NCBI RefSeq assembly: GCF_949987535.1
Contig: NC_080079.1
Location: forward strand, 52,191,000-52,254,999
Length of the DNA stretch: 64,000 nucleotides
Direction: 5' to 3'
From: Balaenoptera acutorostrata
Lineage: Eukaryota; Chordata; Mammalia; Artiodactyla; Balaenopteridae
Below the pieces are notes generated by a model. That model searched no databases. It had not been told where the DNA came from and saw only the letters and a program-made list of their open reading frames with translations. Shown piece after piece: positions 23,301-35,600 of this stretch. A program made the translations under genes and the position numbers. Position 1 is the first letter of the stretch, and every line of letters starts with the position of its first letter.

Positions 23301-25760
23301 TCTGTCCTCCCACGTATAAATTTTACTCAAATATCGTAATTAATCAGCACCCTCATTTGTGTCATGGTGCAAATCACAACATTTTTTCTAACTCTGACCC
23401 CTCAATGAGTGAATGACATGCAAGAAAGCCAAATATCTGTTGAACTTTCCAGGTAGACACTGACTGGAGGAGGAGATGGGAGGCACTCATTTCAGCCCTA
23501 ACCAACCTGGAAGTCATTTACCCTTGGAAGTCCTCTGCCCAAATCTGGGCAAAAGCAGTGTTTTCAGAATAGCGTGATCAGAGGCTCTCTTCCTGGGGCA
23601 ATGTAGAGCTAAACGTTAGAGGTCTAGAAGTGAAAAATCTTGGCTACTTTTATCTCTAGTAATAACGGGGTGGATTTGTAAGTAATAAGACAGAAAATAA
23701 AGAAAAGCCTGGGACTAGGGTGAGCCATTGCTTCACCTAATTTAAAGAAAGATGCATGGTCACTCAGACTGGTATGATATTCTTGATAGGGTTGAGGTTA
23801 AATGGTTGGGTATGAAAAAGGGTCAAGATAAAACCAGCTGATGTAACAGAATGATTCTGAGTTGAAGCGCAGAAGTCAGGGCTGGTAGAGGCCATCTCTG
23901 GAGCAGTCTTTGCTAGAAGCATCAGGGACAGTCCCCCTAGTTACTGTTGCTGTGAGAATGGGGTTTTGCCAAAACAGCTGCCTTATTTTCCTTTCTGGTA
24001 TGACTTTGCTTTTCTTCTTTGCTTTGTTTCTATGGTAATCATGGCCCTTTTCTCTGGATCAAGACCCCGTTCACTCTCTAGTCAACATCCACGGCCACAA
24101 CTCATTTCCACACTCCCATGAAGTGAATTATCACAGAGAATGAGTGTTTGGGGTGTGCTGAAGACAGAGAAATGATATCAAATGTCTCTGTCTGAAAACC
24201 AGTAGATTACTGTAGCAACTAGAAGAGTCATATAATTGTCCCAGAAAGTTCTCACTTCCCATTCCAATCTCTGGAATAGCTCGTCCACTTGGCACCTTCC
24301 TCTAAGAACACAGAGAGCCACACTGCATAAAGGACTTGTATCAATGCAGAGATCTCAAGGAAGGTTTAGTGGAGTCTCTCATGCACATCTCAGCACCATC
24401 TTCAGTCCTAAAAAGGCAGTTGTCATAATTTCACATGTGGGCATCTTCCAGGAGCCCCTTGGGCAAATAAATGTCCCATCAGTCCAAAGCTTTCTGATTC
24501 ACACCATACAGTTCCAAAAAGAAGGAAAAATTGTATTTTGGGAAAAAAAAAAACAGAACTAAAAAGTTGTAACTGTTAACTATTATTTTCAAGTAAAGCA
24601 TTTCAAGATATGTATGCTTCTTTTTTCCAGAAGATGTTTTATATTATTTCTACAAACATAACATGTCATGCCTGCAAAGTTCACATTAGGAATGTCTGCT
24701 TACAAGCTCTGCCAACTCCTTGTTGAATATTTCTATGAAAGAACACAAAGAAGGGGCTGCTCCTGAATCTGCCTCAAGTGAGTCATGGAGTTTTGACTTT
24801 ATGTCACTGCTGCCAATCATTTCTGCTCCAGAGGAAACTATTAAAAGGATTGGACAAATCCCACCTTTGAAGCTCTCTGTGGTTATAGTCAAGCTTTCTA
24901 TTTTGATTCTTCCTAAAAGGTGAATATTTGAAACAAAAGGACCTTCCAAGTATTGGGAGGACTGAAACCAATGTTGTGATATCATTGACTGAAGAATGAA
25001 AAGGCAATCATATAAGCCTTTGATTAAACTCTAGTCTCTTGCTACCTTAAACCTTCTGCCTCATTGATCATTGCATATTAACAAAAAATAGACCAAGGCT
25101 GAAAACTGGAGCCATCCTTTATTTTGACATACACTTAAAATAGGGAATAAACCCTAGGCAATGAAAGAATCATGGACTTGGAGCTCTGGAATGTGAAGGT
25201 GGGCTTATATTTCCCCATTTATTTACTAATCTGCAAATATCTCAGCCTTCATATACTTTCCATATACTACAAATTATTATACTTTTTCCTTATGTAACAA
25301 AAAAGTATGGTCCAGTAAGAGACAAACACCCATGAACAATGCTCAGATGAGCTCAAGCATCTCCTGAGCATTTCATTAGCCATCCCGGTGTTCAGATTGA
25401 CTTATGTGCCTCAGGTCCATCTTTTCCTCACCATTAGCCATTGTTAGACCATTATGACTCCCCGCAGTCCCTCAGCTTACTGCTTCCAGAGAGGAGGTGC
25501 AATCGTGCCCAGCGGGGCTGAGCTAGTTTTCACTATAACTAATTTTCTGCCAGAATCTATGAGTAATGTCACATTTCATGCTGTTCCAATAAAAACATTT
25601 ACTCCCTGGCAAGGCTAGTAAAGAGCCTGATGGAGAAACTACAGAAAGTCCCCAGGGGGGCAAAAGGTGACTGAGGGATTTTGTCATGAGAAAAATTGAG
25701 TACCCACCTAGGCTGACACAGCAGATCAAAACAAAGAAAAAAGAATGAGGTAATCAGGTC
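20364..25760. other. Non-coding, largely unique sequence
   Basis: No named repeat, exon or RNA gene recognised over 5.4 kb. Short frames (for example 21621-21896 minus, 24236-24562 plus, 24686-24985 minus) lack conserved motifs. This is the longest stretch in the window without recognisable young repeats. Confidence 0.5.
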
Positions 25761-25764
25761 ATGA

Positions 25765-25950
25765 CCCAAAGACTTTGAGACATTTATTCATTTACTCAAA
25801 AACATATTTTTAGCACCTACAATGTGCCAGACACTGTGCAAATAGAATTGTCATGTCTGTCCAAGGGACACAATCCCTTGGAGCCAGAAGGTCTGGGATC
25901 TGCTCCATGTTTCCACCTTACTGAACTGTGCAACTTAATAAAAACGGCTT
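25765..25950 (+). mobile_element. Old repeat remnants, partly MIR-like
   Basis: ATTTATTCATTTACTCAAAA followed by AGCACCTACAATGTGCCAGACACTG is a common ancient-repeat motif. From about 25878 the order GAGCCAGAAGGTCTGGGAT to CTGAACTGTGCAACTTAAT resembles the forward MIR core. Borders are uncertain. Confidence 0.4.
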
Positions 25951-26123
25951 AACTTTGTGAGGCCCCTGGCTCCTAATCTTCTAATCTACATATTAGTCAT
26001 CTGTTTCACAATACAGCTATGTAATAATCTATATATTTTATATAATATAACCTATATAATAATCATTCAAATCTTAACTTATTGATAGAAATTCATGGAG
26101 AGTGGCAGTATACCTGTTGGAGG

Positions 26124-26124
26124 C

Positions 26125-26171
<47 letters not shown>

Positions 26172-26245
26172 GAGGGAGAGAGGGAGAGAGAGAGAGAGAG
26201 AGAGACAAACACAGAGACAGAGAGACAGAGATAGAAACAGAGAAA
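26124..26245. repeat. Compound microsatellite (AT)n-(AC)n-(AG)n
   Basis: AT units at 26124-26149 change to AC at 26149-26170, then to AG-rich repeats at 26171-26205 and degenerate CAGAGA units to 26245. Translations of it in either strand (26093-26308) are low-complexity artefacts. Confidence 0.95.
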
Positions 26246-27335
26246 ACCCTTAAGAGGAGGATATTCTCCTATATAAACACTCATCTACCCACTGTAGAAG
26301 AAAGGTAGGTCCTTCCAACATTCAGCTAACATATATGTGTCATCTCCATATTGCTGTCTACCCATGAAGCAAACACAAAGGTCAACTGGACACGAGAGAG
26401 AGTAATGGGAGTACCCAGTTCTCTAGGGCATAGTCTTAAATGTTATGCAAAGTTGATATTGAGACATCAGGAAACATGCCTGAAGCATAGTGCCTTCAGA
26501 AGAAGGTACTGCCAACTGATGGAAGTCTGTAGGACCATCCCATCAGTTTCTCTCTATTTAGTGTCTGAGGAAATTTGAACATATTTACATGGATATACTT
26601 TCTCCTATGACGGTGCTTTGCTGAAATAAATTCCCCCTTCTGTATTAGCCTCTAACTTGTTATCACTACTGCTTTGAGGCATCTGACTCAGTTTATATGA
26701 AGACTATAGGAACATATAGGTAATATAACTATAGGATTTATTTAGTATGCTCCATACAGGTTGCCCAACACCCTCATAGACCCACCCCATTAGTTGTATC
26801 TCAAGGTGGAAATGGGATGCCTAGAACCCTAATCCCTTAATCCTCAAGTGGCCACCATGAGGTAATATACCCTTACTACCCAGAATACACACTGGACATG
26901 GCCCTCTATAGCCACTGACTGGTGTTCTGCTTCCAGGTGCCAGTCTGTTCTTCCACCATGGTTCTAGAACCATATCACTTTCATGGCCCTTCTAGTTCAT
27001 CTCATGGTCAAGAAGCTGCCTAAACAGCTTGCTTAATGCTCCCTTCCCTGGAAACCCACCCTGCTTACTTCTTGATGTTGGGTTGTGGGTTCCTCTTGAG
27101 AAGGAGGCATCCAGAGGCCCATTTTTAGGGCAACAAGAAGAAATAGAAAGACACTTGCAGAATGAGTAGATCCAAAAATTAAAAGAGGGATAGTGGGGTC
27201 TCTCAGTCCAGTCCCCCAGCCATCTTCTACCAAAGCCCCTCTGTGGTCTCAGGAACTTTACTCTGTTCCTGAGAACAGGTCAGAACTCTCTTCTTAAGAA
27301 TGAAGAATGAATAAAGGCTGAAATAAAATGAAGAA
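26246..27335. other. Non-coding, no feature recognised
   Basis: Unique-looking sequence with short frames only, none with a known signature. Confidence 0.5.
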
Positions 27336-27339
27336 TGAA

Positions 27340-27655
27340 GGGCGAAATGGGTGACGGTGGTCAAAAGGTACAAACTTCTAGCTATAAGATAAATAAGCCC
27401 AGGGGATATAATGTACAGCATGGTGACTATAGTTAGCAATACTCTGTTGTGTATTTGAAAGTTGCTAATAGAGTAGATCGTAAAAGTTCTCATCACAAGA
27501 AAAAAAAATCTGTAACTGTGTGTGGTAATGGATGTTAGCTAAATTTATTGAGGTAATAATTTCACAATGTATTTATAGATCAAATCATTATGTTGTACAC
27601 TTAAAACTATCACAATATTATATGTCAACTGTATCTTAATTTTAAAAATGAGGCT
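27340..27655 (+). mobile_element. Old L1 3' UTR fragment
   Basis: Landmarks GGTGGTCAAAAGGTACAAAC, ATAATGTACAGCATGGTGAC, AAAAGTTCTCATCACAAG and a final TTATATGTCAACTGTATCTT identify the 3' end of an L1M-type copy. The same segments are found, split by another L1, at 51.66-51.80 and 56.62-56.77 kb. Confidence 0.8.
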
Positions 27656-27807
27656 GAAGTGATGGGACATTGAGTTTCCCCTTAAAATCTGCTAATATTG
27701 CCTGTCCACCTCTACCTCACCCCATCCTCAGTCTCACACTCTTGCAAAGGAGAGGACTGATGATCATTTCTCCCCAGGGGGTATTTAGACTTTAAGACTG
27801 AGACAAT

Positions 27808-28996
27808 CGATGGAACAGAATAGAAAGACCAGAAATAAACCCACACACCTATGGTCAATTAATCTTCGACAAAGGAGGCAAGAATATCCAATGGGGAAAA
27901 GACAGTATCTTCAGCAAGTGGTATTGGGAAAGTTGGACAGCTGCATGCAAATCAATGAAGTTAGAACACACCCTCACACCATACATAAAAATGAACTCAA
28001 AATGGCTTAAAGACTTAAATATAAGACATCACACCAGAAGAGAACATAGGCGAAACATTCTCTGACATAAATCATACCAATGTTTTCCTAAGATCAGTCT
28101 CCCAAGGCAATAGAAATAAAAGCGAAAATAAACAAATGTGGACCTAATCAAACTTAAAAGCTATTGCACAGCAAAGGAAACCATAAACAAAAAGAAAAGA
28201 AACCTACAGAATGGGAGAAAGTATTTGCAAATGATGCAACTGACAAGGCCTTATTTGCCAAAATATATAAACAGCTCATACAACTCAAAAACAAAAAGAC
28301 AAACAACCCAATTGAAAAATGGGCAGAAGACCTAAATAGACATTTCTCCAAAGAAGAAAAACAGATGACCAATAGGCTCATGAAAAGATGCTTAACATCG
28401 CTAGTTATTAGAGAAATGCAAATCAAAACTACAATGAGGTACCACACTTTACACCAGTCAGAATGGCCATCATTAAAAAGTCTACAAATAAGAAATGCTG
28501 AAGAGGGTATGGAGAAAAGGGAACCCTCCTACACTGTTAGGAATGTAAATTGGTGCAGCCACTATGGAGTACAGTATGGAGGTTCCTCAAAAAAGTAAAA
28601 ATAGAGTTGCCATATGATCCAGCAATCCCACTCCTGGGCATATATCCAGAAAAAAACTATAATTTGAAAAGATACATGCACCCCTATGTTCATAACAGCA
28701 CTATTTACAATAGCCAAGACATGGAAACAACCTAAATGTCCATTGACAGATGAATGAATAAAGAAGATGCGATATATATGTATATACACACACACACATA
28801 TATATACACACACACACACGCGCACGCGCACACACACACACACACACACACACTGCAATATCACTCAGCCATAAAAAAGAATGAAATAATGCCATTTGCA
28901 GCAACATGGATGGACCTAGAAATTACCATACTAAGCGAAGTAAGTCAGAAAGAGAAAGACAAATACCATATGATATCACTTATATGTGGAATCTAA
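27808..28996 (+). pseudogene. L1 ORF2 C-terminal remnant (copy A)
   Basis: This is the last third of L1 ORF2p, downstream of the reverse transcriptase. Pieces remain open at 28164-28598 (144 residues, with [19 protein letters not shown] sequence) and 28754-28996, ending at the usual stop TAA at 28994-28996. The conserved cysteine-histidine motif near the C-terminus has lost its first cysteines (around 28500-28560 the sequence reads [13 protein letters not shown]). The endonuclease and reverse transcriptase are absent by truncation, so the copy was dead on arrival. The microsatellite at 28772-28853 sits within the final coding segment and would add histidine-threonine repeats. Confidence 0.9.
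28772..28853. repeat. Compound (AT)n/(AC)n microsatellite inside L1 copy A
   Basis: Where other L1 copies in the window have a short TATATATACAATGG (for example 36293-36306), this copy has an 82-bp run of AT, AC, ATAT, AC, CGCGCACGCG and AC. It therefore arose by expansion of a small seed in the L1 sequence after insertion. Confidence 0.93.
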
Positions 28997-29331
28997 AATA
29001 CAATACAAATGACCTTATCTATGAAACAGAAACAGACTCACAGACATAGAGAATAAACTTGTGGTTGCCAAGGGGGAGAGGGGGTAGGGGAGGGAAGGAT
29101 TGGGAGTTTGGGATTAGCAGATGAAAACTATTAAATATAGGATGGATAAACAAGGTCCTGCTGTATAACACACTATATTCAATATCCTTTGATAAACCAT
29201 AGTGAAAAGAATATGAAAAATAATATATATATGTATAACTAAATCACTCAGCAGACATTAACACAACATTGTAAATCAACTATACTTCAGTGCAATTTTA
29301 AAATATAAAATAAAAATAAAACTGAGGCAAT

Positions 29332-29538
29332 TCAGATTGCTTTGGAATACTCTATATTGAACGTAGTGGTCTATGAGCAGTGTTTCTGGTAACAGGCCCA
29401 CCTCCTCCATCACAGCTGATTTGGCTAGCTGTGTCCATCTCAGCTGGTGAGGGCAAGTGGAGGCAAGGTAGAATGACTATCTAGAATTATTTAGATATTA
29501 CCTGGTTCTGCCTAATATTCCTGCCATCTCTGTATTTC

Positions 29539-29570
<32 letters not shown>

Positions 29571-30084
29571 CTGTTTTTCTGATAAGGCTTCACTCATTTT
29601 TCAAAAATCTACTGATAAATGGCCTGAAATTGCAGAGTTCCTCCTTGATCACAGTTCACAATTATGAGCTTCTTCCCATGGTTAAGCGCTGCACACCACT
29701 CCTCACCCTCTCCCCTCCTCCCACTAGCTCCTCCGTTCCCAGATTTGCCAGCTTGCTCCCACTACTCCAGGCGTACAGTGAACTCAACAGCACATGTGGA
29801 TGTGCCAGTCTTTCCTGGGAACCAGTAACGACACAGCTTCTCAGCCCATCTCAGCCTTCTTGACTTCTTGCCCTCCTTCTGCCAGTCTGATGTTCTTAGT
29901 GCCCATGAAATTGAAGACGAGAGAATGTTTATGAAAGAAACGGCCACTTTTAAACTCCATTTTATGCTCACCTCCCAGATATTGATGGGGACCTAAGAAT
30001 AAACTAATTATTATCTAGTCAAGAATAAAAGGCCCTGAACAAAGAACAAAGTTTTACTTAGATGGCCAATAGACTGCCATTCGG
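29332..30084. other. Non-coding; (AC)n microsatellite at 29541-29569
   Basis: About 14 AC units at 29541-29569. The rest is unique-looking. The frames at 29630-29863 and 29762-29971 show no known family. Confidence 0.55.
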
Positions 30085-30087
30085 CAG

Positions 30088-30290
30088 TACTGATTTGTGG
30101 CAACACTTCGCCAACTTTCAGTTTGCATAAGAATTACTTGAGGGAGTTTCTTACAAATGAAGAATCCTAGTCTCTACCCTCAGAATCTCGGAAGCCTTGG
30201 GTGGTCCCCCAAATATAGGTATATCAGGAGCTTCTGATGGAGGTGGTCTATGGACAACACTTTGCAAAACACTGGATTATGGTTAAGAGA
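30088..30290 (-). mobile_element. MER5-like hAT-Charlie DNA transposon remnant
   Basis: The motif order ATAAGAATTACTTGAGGGAG, GAATCCTAGTCTCTACCCTC, AGAATCTCGGAAGCC, ATCAGGAGCTTCTGATGGAG and a TTGCAAAACACTGG end matches MER5-type non-autonomous hAT elements. It has no coding capacity and is very old. The strand is arbitrary because such elements are nearly symmetrical. Confidence 0.5.
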
Positions 30291-30945
30291 AGAGTTTGAG
30301 GCCATGCTTTCCTCTTTAAATGAGATGATTACTTTTCAATTAATGTCTTCTGTGATTATATGGCACAGAAGATTCATTAAACAAAATTAAAGAGAATAGA
30401 AAAACTTACATGTTTATCTGTGCCTTCAATGCTGTGAATATACTTCTGAAGGCAATCTGTATCCCTTTTTATAAGGATTCAGATTTCAATTAGCAATTGA
30501 ATTTGATGACAGTCCCCCTGAGGTTAAACAAAATCCCAGTGGACACCCTGATTTTTCTGCTACTAGTTACATTTAAGGGCTATTATCTATAGGACATTAA
30601 GGAGGATATTATCTATAATCCTAAACCCTAATTTAAAAATACAGTAATATTACAACTTAAAAAGAAAGTTTTGTGTTTAATACTCCATCTAGGTGCATTC
30701 GAAGAGAAAAACACTGAACATTGTGGAAGATGCTTCAAAAAGTCCTTGGATTTAAGGAATATACACAAATAAGCAGTCAAAGCAAGGTAAGGGAATGCTA
30801 ACAAGTATTATTTCTTAAGTATGCTACTTAAGGTAAGTATTGTTCAACATAAAAAATGCATGTGAGTAGAAAACACTAAAAGGCAAAATATAAACTGGGA
30901 AATATATATAATATTGATTTAAAAGGTAAAATGGTATAATTACAT
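30291..30945. other. Non-coding, no feature recognised
   Basis: AT-rich flank of the following L1; no gene signal. Confidence 0.45.
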
Positions 30946-31424
30946 AAAGGGCTCTTGACTTACTCCTCCTTTGCCCTAGAGGATCTTCTCTTTTTCTCCC
31001 TTTCTGCCATTCCAGCAAGCTACAAACCCTCTTTAAAAAATGCCTCTGCACCTCTAGCTCCTGTAGAGGTTAGCGTCTTCAGTGGAGTCTCCTATTGCAG
31101 GTCCCTGTAGCTGACAGGGTCTTGGTGCTCTGGCCTGGTGTCAGGCCTGAGCCTCTGAGGTGGGAGAGCCGAGAACATGACAATGGACCACCAGAGACCT
31201 CCAGGCTCCACGTAATATCAATCGGCAAGACCTCTCCCAGAGATCTCCATCTCAACGCTAAGACCCAGCTCCACCCAACGGCCAGCAAGCTCCAGTGCTT
31301 GACACCCCATGCCAAACAAATGGCAAGACAGGAAAACAACACCACCCATTAGCAGAGAGGCTGCCTAAAATCATACTAAGTTCACAGACACCCCAAAACA
31401 CACCACCAGACATGGACCTGCTCA

Positions 31425-31562
31425 CCAGAAAGACAAGATCCGGCCCCACCCACCAGAAAGACAAGATCCGGCCCCACCCACGAGAACACAGGCACTAGTC
31501 CCCTCCACCAGAAAGACAAGATCCGGCCCCACCCACGAGAACACAGGCACTAGTCCCCTCCA
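31425..31562 (+). repeat. Tandem duplications in the copy B 5' UTR
   Basis: The motif CCAGAAAGACAAGATCCGGC starts at 31425, 31453 and 31508. The first step is 28 bp and the next 55 bp. The 55-bp unit 31453-31507 is repeated at 31508-31562 almost exactly. Copy E has this stretch only once (59366-59420). The second and third units are therefore gains peculiar to this copy or its lineage. Confidence 0.92.
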
Positions 31563-31684
31563 CCAAGAAGCCTACACAAGCCACTGAACCAACCTTACCC
31601 ACTGGGGGCAGACACCAAAAACAACGGGAACTATGAACATGCAGCCTATGAAAAGAAGACCTCAAACACAGTAAGTTAAGCAAA

Positions 31685-32578
31685 ATGAGAAGACAGAAAA
31701 AAATGCAGCAGATGAAGGAGAAAGGTAAAAATACACCACACCAAACAAATGAAGAGGAAATAGGCAATCTACCTGAAAAAGAATTCAGAGTAATGATAGT
31801 AAAGATGATCCAAAATCTTGGAAATAGAATGGAGAAAATACAAGAAGAGTTTAACAAGGACCTAGAAGAACTAAAGAGCACACAAACAATGATGAACAAC
31901 ACAATAAATGAAATTAAAAATTCTCTAGAAGGAATCAATAGCAGAATAACTGAGGCAGAAGAATGGATAAATGGCCTGGAAGATAAAATAGTGGAAATAA
32001 CTACCGCAGAGCAGAATAAAGTAAAAAGAGTAAAAAGAATTGATGACAGTCTCAGAGACCTCTGGGACAACATTAAATGCACCAAAAATTGAATTCTAGG
32101 GGTCCCAGAAGAAGAAGAGAAAAAGAAAGTGTCTGAGAAAATATTTGAAGAGATTATAGTTGAAAACTTCCCTAACATGGGAAAGGAAATAGTCAATCAA
32201 GTCCAGGAAGCGCAGAGAGTCCCATACAGGATAAATCCAAGGAGAATCACGTCAAGACACATTTTAATCAAACTATCAAAAACTAAATACAAAGAAAGAA
32301 TATTAAAAGCAGCAAGTGAAAAGCAACAAATAACACACAAGGGAATCCCCATAAGGTTAACAGCTGATCTTTCAGCAGAATCTCTGCAAGACAGAAGGGA
32401 GTGGCAGGAGATATTTAAAGTGATGAAAGGGGAAAACCTACAACCAAGATTACTCTACCCAGCAAGGATCTCATTCAGATTCGAAGGAGACATTACAAAC
32501 TTTACAGACAAGCAAAAGTTAAGAGAATTCAGCACCACCAAGCCAGCTTTACAACAAATGTTAAAGGGACTTCTCTAG
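31685..32578 (+). pseudogene. L1 ORF1 with a single in-frame stop (copy B)
   Basis: ORF1p is the RNA-binding trimeric protein of the L1 ribonucleoprotein. From ATG at 31685 to the stop at 32576-32578 the same frame holds 297 codons, a normal length for the family. The N-terminal half is rich in K, E, I and N with heptad spacing, as in the coiled coil. The C-terminal half (about 32129-32578) holds the RRM and C-terminal domain, with a KGIPIRLTADLSAE segment. One internal TGA at 32090-32092 replaces what is an arginine codon (CGA) in related copies, a CpG-type C-to-T change. No other break is visible. The frame would give a 135-residue coiled-coil fragment only. Confidence 0.93.
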
Positions 32579-32636
32579 GCAGGAAACACAAGAGAAGGAA
32601 AAGACCTACAAAAACAAACCTAAAACAATTAAGAAA

Positions 32637-35600
32637 ATGGTAACAGGAACATACATATCGATAACTACCTTAAATGTGAATGGATTAAACGTTCCAACCA
32701 AAAGACACAGACTGGCTGAATGCACACAAAAACAAGACCCATATATATGCTGTCTACAAGAGACCCACTTCAGACCCAGGGACACATACAGACTGAAAGT
32801 GAGGGGATGGAAAAAGATATTCCATGCAAATGGAAATCAAAAGAAAGCTGGAGTAGCAATTCTCATATCAGACAAAATAGACTTTAAAATAAAGACTATT
32901 ACAAGAGACAAAGAAGGACACTACACCATGATCAAGGGATCAATCCAAGAAGAAGATATAACAATTGTAAATATTTATGCACCCAACATAAGAGCACCTC
33001 AATACATAAGGCAAATGCTAACAGACATCAAAGGGGAAATTGACAGAAACACAATAATAGTAGGGGACTTTAACACCCCACTTTCACCAAGGCACAGATC
33101 ATTCAAAATGAAAATAAATGAGGAAACACAAGCTTTAAATGACACATAAAAGAGACGGATTAAATTGATATTTATAGGACATTCCATCCAAAAACAACAG
33201 AATACACTTTCTTCTCAAGTGCTCTTGGAACATTCTCCAGGATACATCATATCTTGGGACACAAATCAAGCCTTGGTAAATTTAAGAAAATTGAAATCGT
33301 ATCAAGTATCTTTTCTGACCACAACACTGTGAGACTACATATCAATTACAGGAAAAAAACCTGTAAAAAACAAAAACACATGGAGGCTAAACAATATGCT
33401 ACTAAATAACCAAGAGATCACTGAAGAAATCAAAGAGGAAATCAAAAAATACCTAGAAACAAAATGAAAACATGATGACCCAATACCTATGGGATGCAGC
33501 AAAAGCAGTTCTAAGAGGGAAGTTTATAGCAATACAATCCTACCCCAAGAAACAAGAAAAATCTCAAATAAACAACATAACCTTACATCTAAAGCAATCA
33601 GAAAAAGAAGAACAAAAAAAACCCCAAAGTTAGCAGAAGGAAAGAAATCATAAAGATCAGATCAGAAATAAATAAAAAAGAAATGAAGGAAACAGTAGCC
33701 AATATCAATAAACCTAGAAGCTGGTTCCTTGAGAAGATAAACAAAATTAATAAACCATTAGCCAGACTCATCAAGAAAAAAGGGAAAAGACTCAAATCAA
33801 TGGAATTAGAAATGGAAAAGAAGTAACAACTGACACTGCAGAAATACAAAGGATCATGAGACATTACTACAAGCAACTATATGCCAATAATATGGAAAAA
33901 CTGGAAGAAATGGACAAATTCTTAGAAAAGCACAACCTTCCAAGACTGAACCAGGAAGAAACAGAAAATATAAACAGACGAATCACAAGTAATGAAATTG
34001 AAACTGTGATTAAAAATCTTCCAACAAACAAAAGCCCAGGACCAGATGGCTTCACAGGTGAATTCTATCAAACATTTAGAGAAGAGTTAACACCTATCCT
34101 TCTCAAACTCTTCCAAAATATAGCAGAGGGAGGAATACTCCCAAACTCATTCTACAAGGCCACCATCACCTTGATACCAAAACCAGAGAAAGATGTCACA
34201 AAAAAATAAAACTGCAGGTCAATATCACTGATGAAGACAGATGCAAAAATCCTCAACAAAATACTAGCAAACAGAATACAACAGCACATTAAAAGGATCA
34301 TATAACATGATTAATTGGGATTTATCTCAGGAATGCAAGGATTCTTCAGTACATGCAAATCAATCAATGTGATATACCATATTAACAAACTGAAGGATAA
34401 AAACTATATGATAACCTCAATAGATGCAGAAAAAGCTTCTGACAAAGTTCAACACCCATTTATTATAAAAACTCTCCAGAGTGTAGCCATAGAGGGAACT
34501 TACCTCAAGATAATAAAGGTAATATATGACAAACCCACAGCCAACATCGTTCTCAATGGTGAAAAACTGAAACCATTTCCACTAAGATCAGGAACAAGAT
34601 AAGGTTGCTCACTCTCACCACTATTATTCAACATAGTTTTGAAAGTTTTAGCCACAGCAATCAGAGAAGAAAAAGAAATAAAAGGAATCTGAATCAGAAA
34701 AGAAGAAGTAAAACTGTCACTGTTTGCAGATGACATGATACTATACATAGAGAATCATAAAGATGCCACCAGAAAACTACTAGAGCTAATCAATGAATCT
34801 GGTAAAGTAGCAGGATACAAAATTAATGCACAGAAATCTCCTGCATTCCTATACACTAATGATGAAAAATCTGAAAGTGAAATTAAGGAAATACTCCCAT
34901 TTACCACTGTAACAAAAAGAATAAAATACCTTGGAATAAACCTACCTAAGAAGACAAAAGACCTGTATTCAGAAAGCTATAAGACACTGATGAAAGAAAT
35001 TAAAGATGATACAAACAGAGGGAGAGATATACCATGTTCTTGGATTAGAAGATTCAACATTGTGAAAATGACTATACTACCCAAAGCAATCTACAGATTC
35101 AATGAAATCCCTATCAAACTACCAATGGCATTTTCACAGAACTAGAACAAAAAATTTCACGGTTTGTATGGAAACACAAAAGACCCTGAATAGCCAAAGC
35201 AATCTTAAGAAAGAGAAACGGAGCTGGAGGAATCAGGCTCCCTGACTTCAGACTATACTACAAGCTACAGTAATCAAGACAGTATGGTACTAGCACAAAC
35301 ACAGAAATATAGAACAATGGAACAGGTAGAAAGCCCAGAGATAAACCCACGCACATATGGTCACCTTATCTCTGATAAAGGAGGAAAGAATATACAATGG
35401 AGAAAAGACAGCCTCTTCAATCAGTGGTGTTGGGAAAACTGGACAGCTACGTGTAAAAGAATTAAATGAGAACAGTTCCTAATACCATACACAAAAATAA
35501 ACTCAAAATGGATTAAAGACCTAAATGTAAGGCCAGACACTATAAAACTTTTAGAGCAAATCATAGGAAGAACACTCTTTTACATAAATCACAGCAAGAT

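Larger units (their letters stand above)
27808..29320 (+). mobile_element. 5'-truncated L1 (copy A) with 11-bp target duplication
   Basis: The copy begins inside ORF2 at CGATGGAACAGAATAGAAAG and ends in an A-rich tail at about 29298-29320. It is flanked by ACTGAGACAAT at 27797-27807 and ACTGAGGCAAT at 29321-29331, 10 of 11 identical, which fixes both ends. Its 3' UTR (28997-29297) contains CATAGAGAATAAACTTGTGG and TGTAAATCAACTATACTTCA. A microsatellite has grown inside the coding end at 28772-28853. Confidence 0.92.

Noticed and set aside
20364..25760. Search for a processed pseudogene or hidden coding gene
   Set aside because: No frame of useful length with recognisable protein sequence, no A tail with target duplication.
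29630..29971. Possible exon with CT-rich upstream tract
   Set aside because: Frames on both strands overlap and none shows a family signature. The CT-rich tract is not followed by a convincing acceptor with a matching donor.
31495..32196. A 233-residue open frame on the minus strand
   Set aside because: It is the reverse reading of the L1 copy B leader and ORF1. Its serine- and leucine-rich make-up mirrors the A-rich sense strand. No domain or start context supports a gene.
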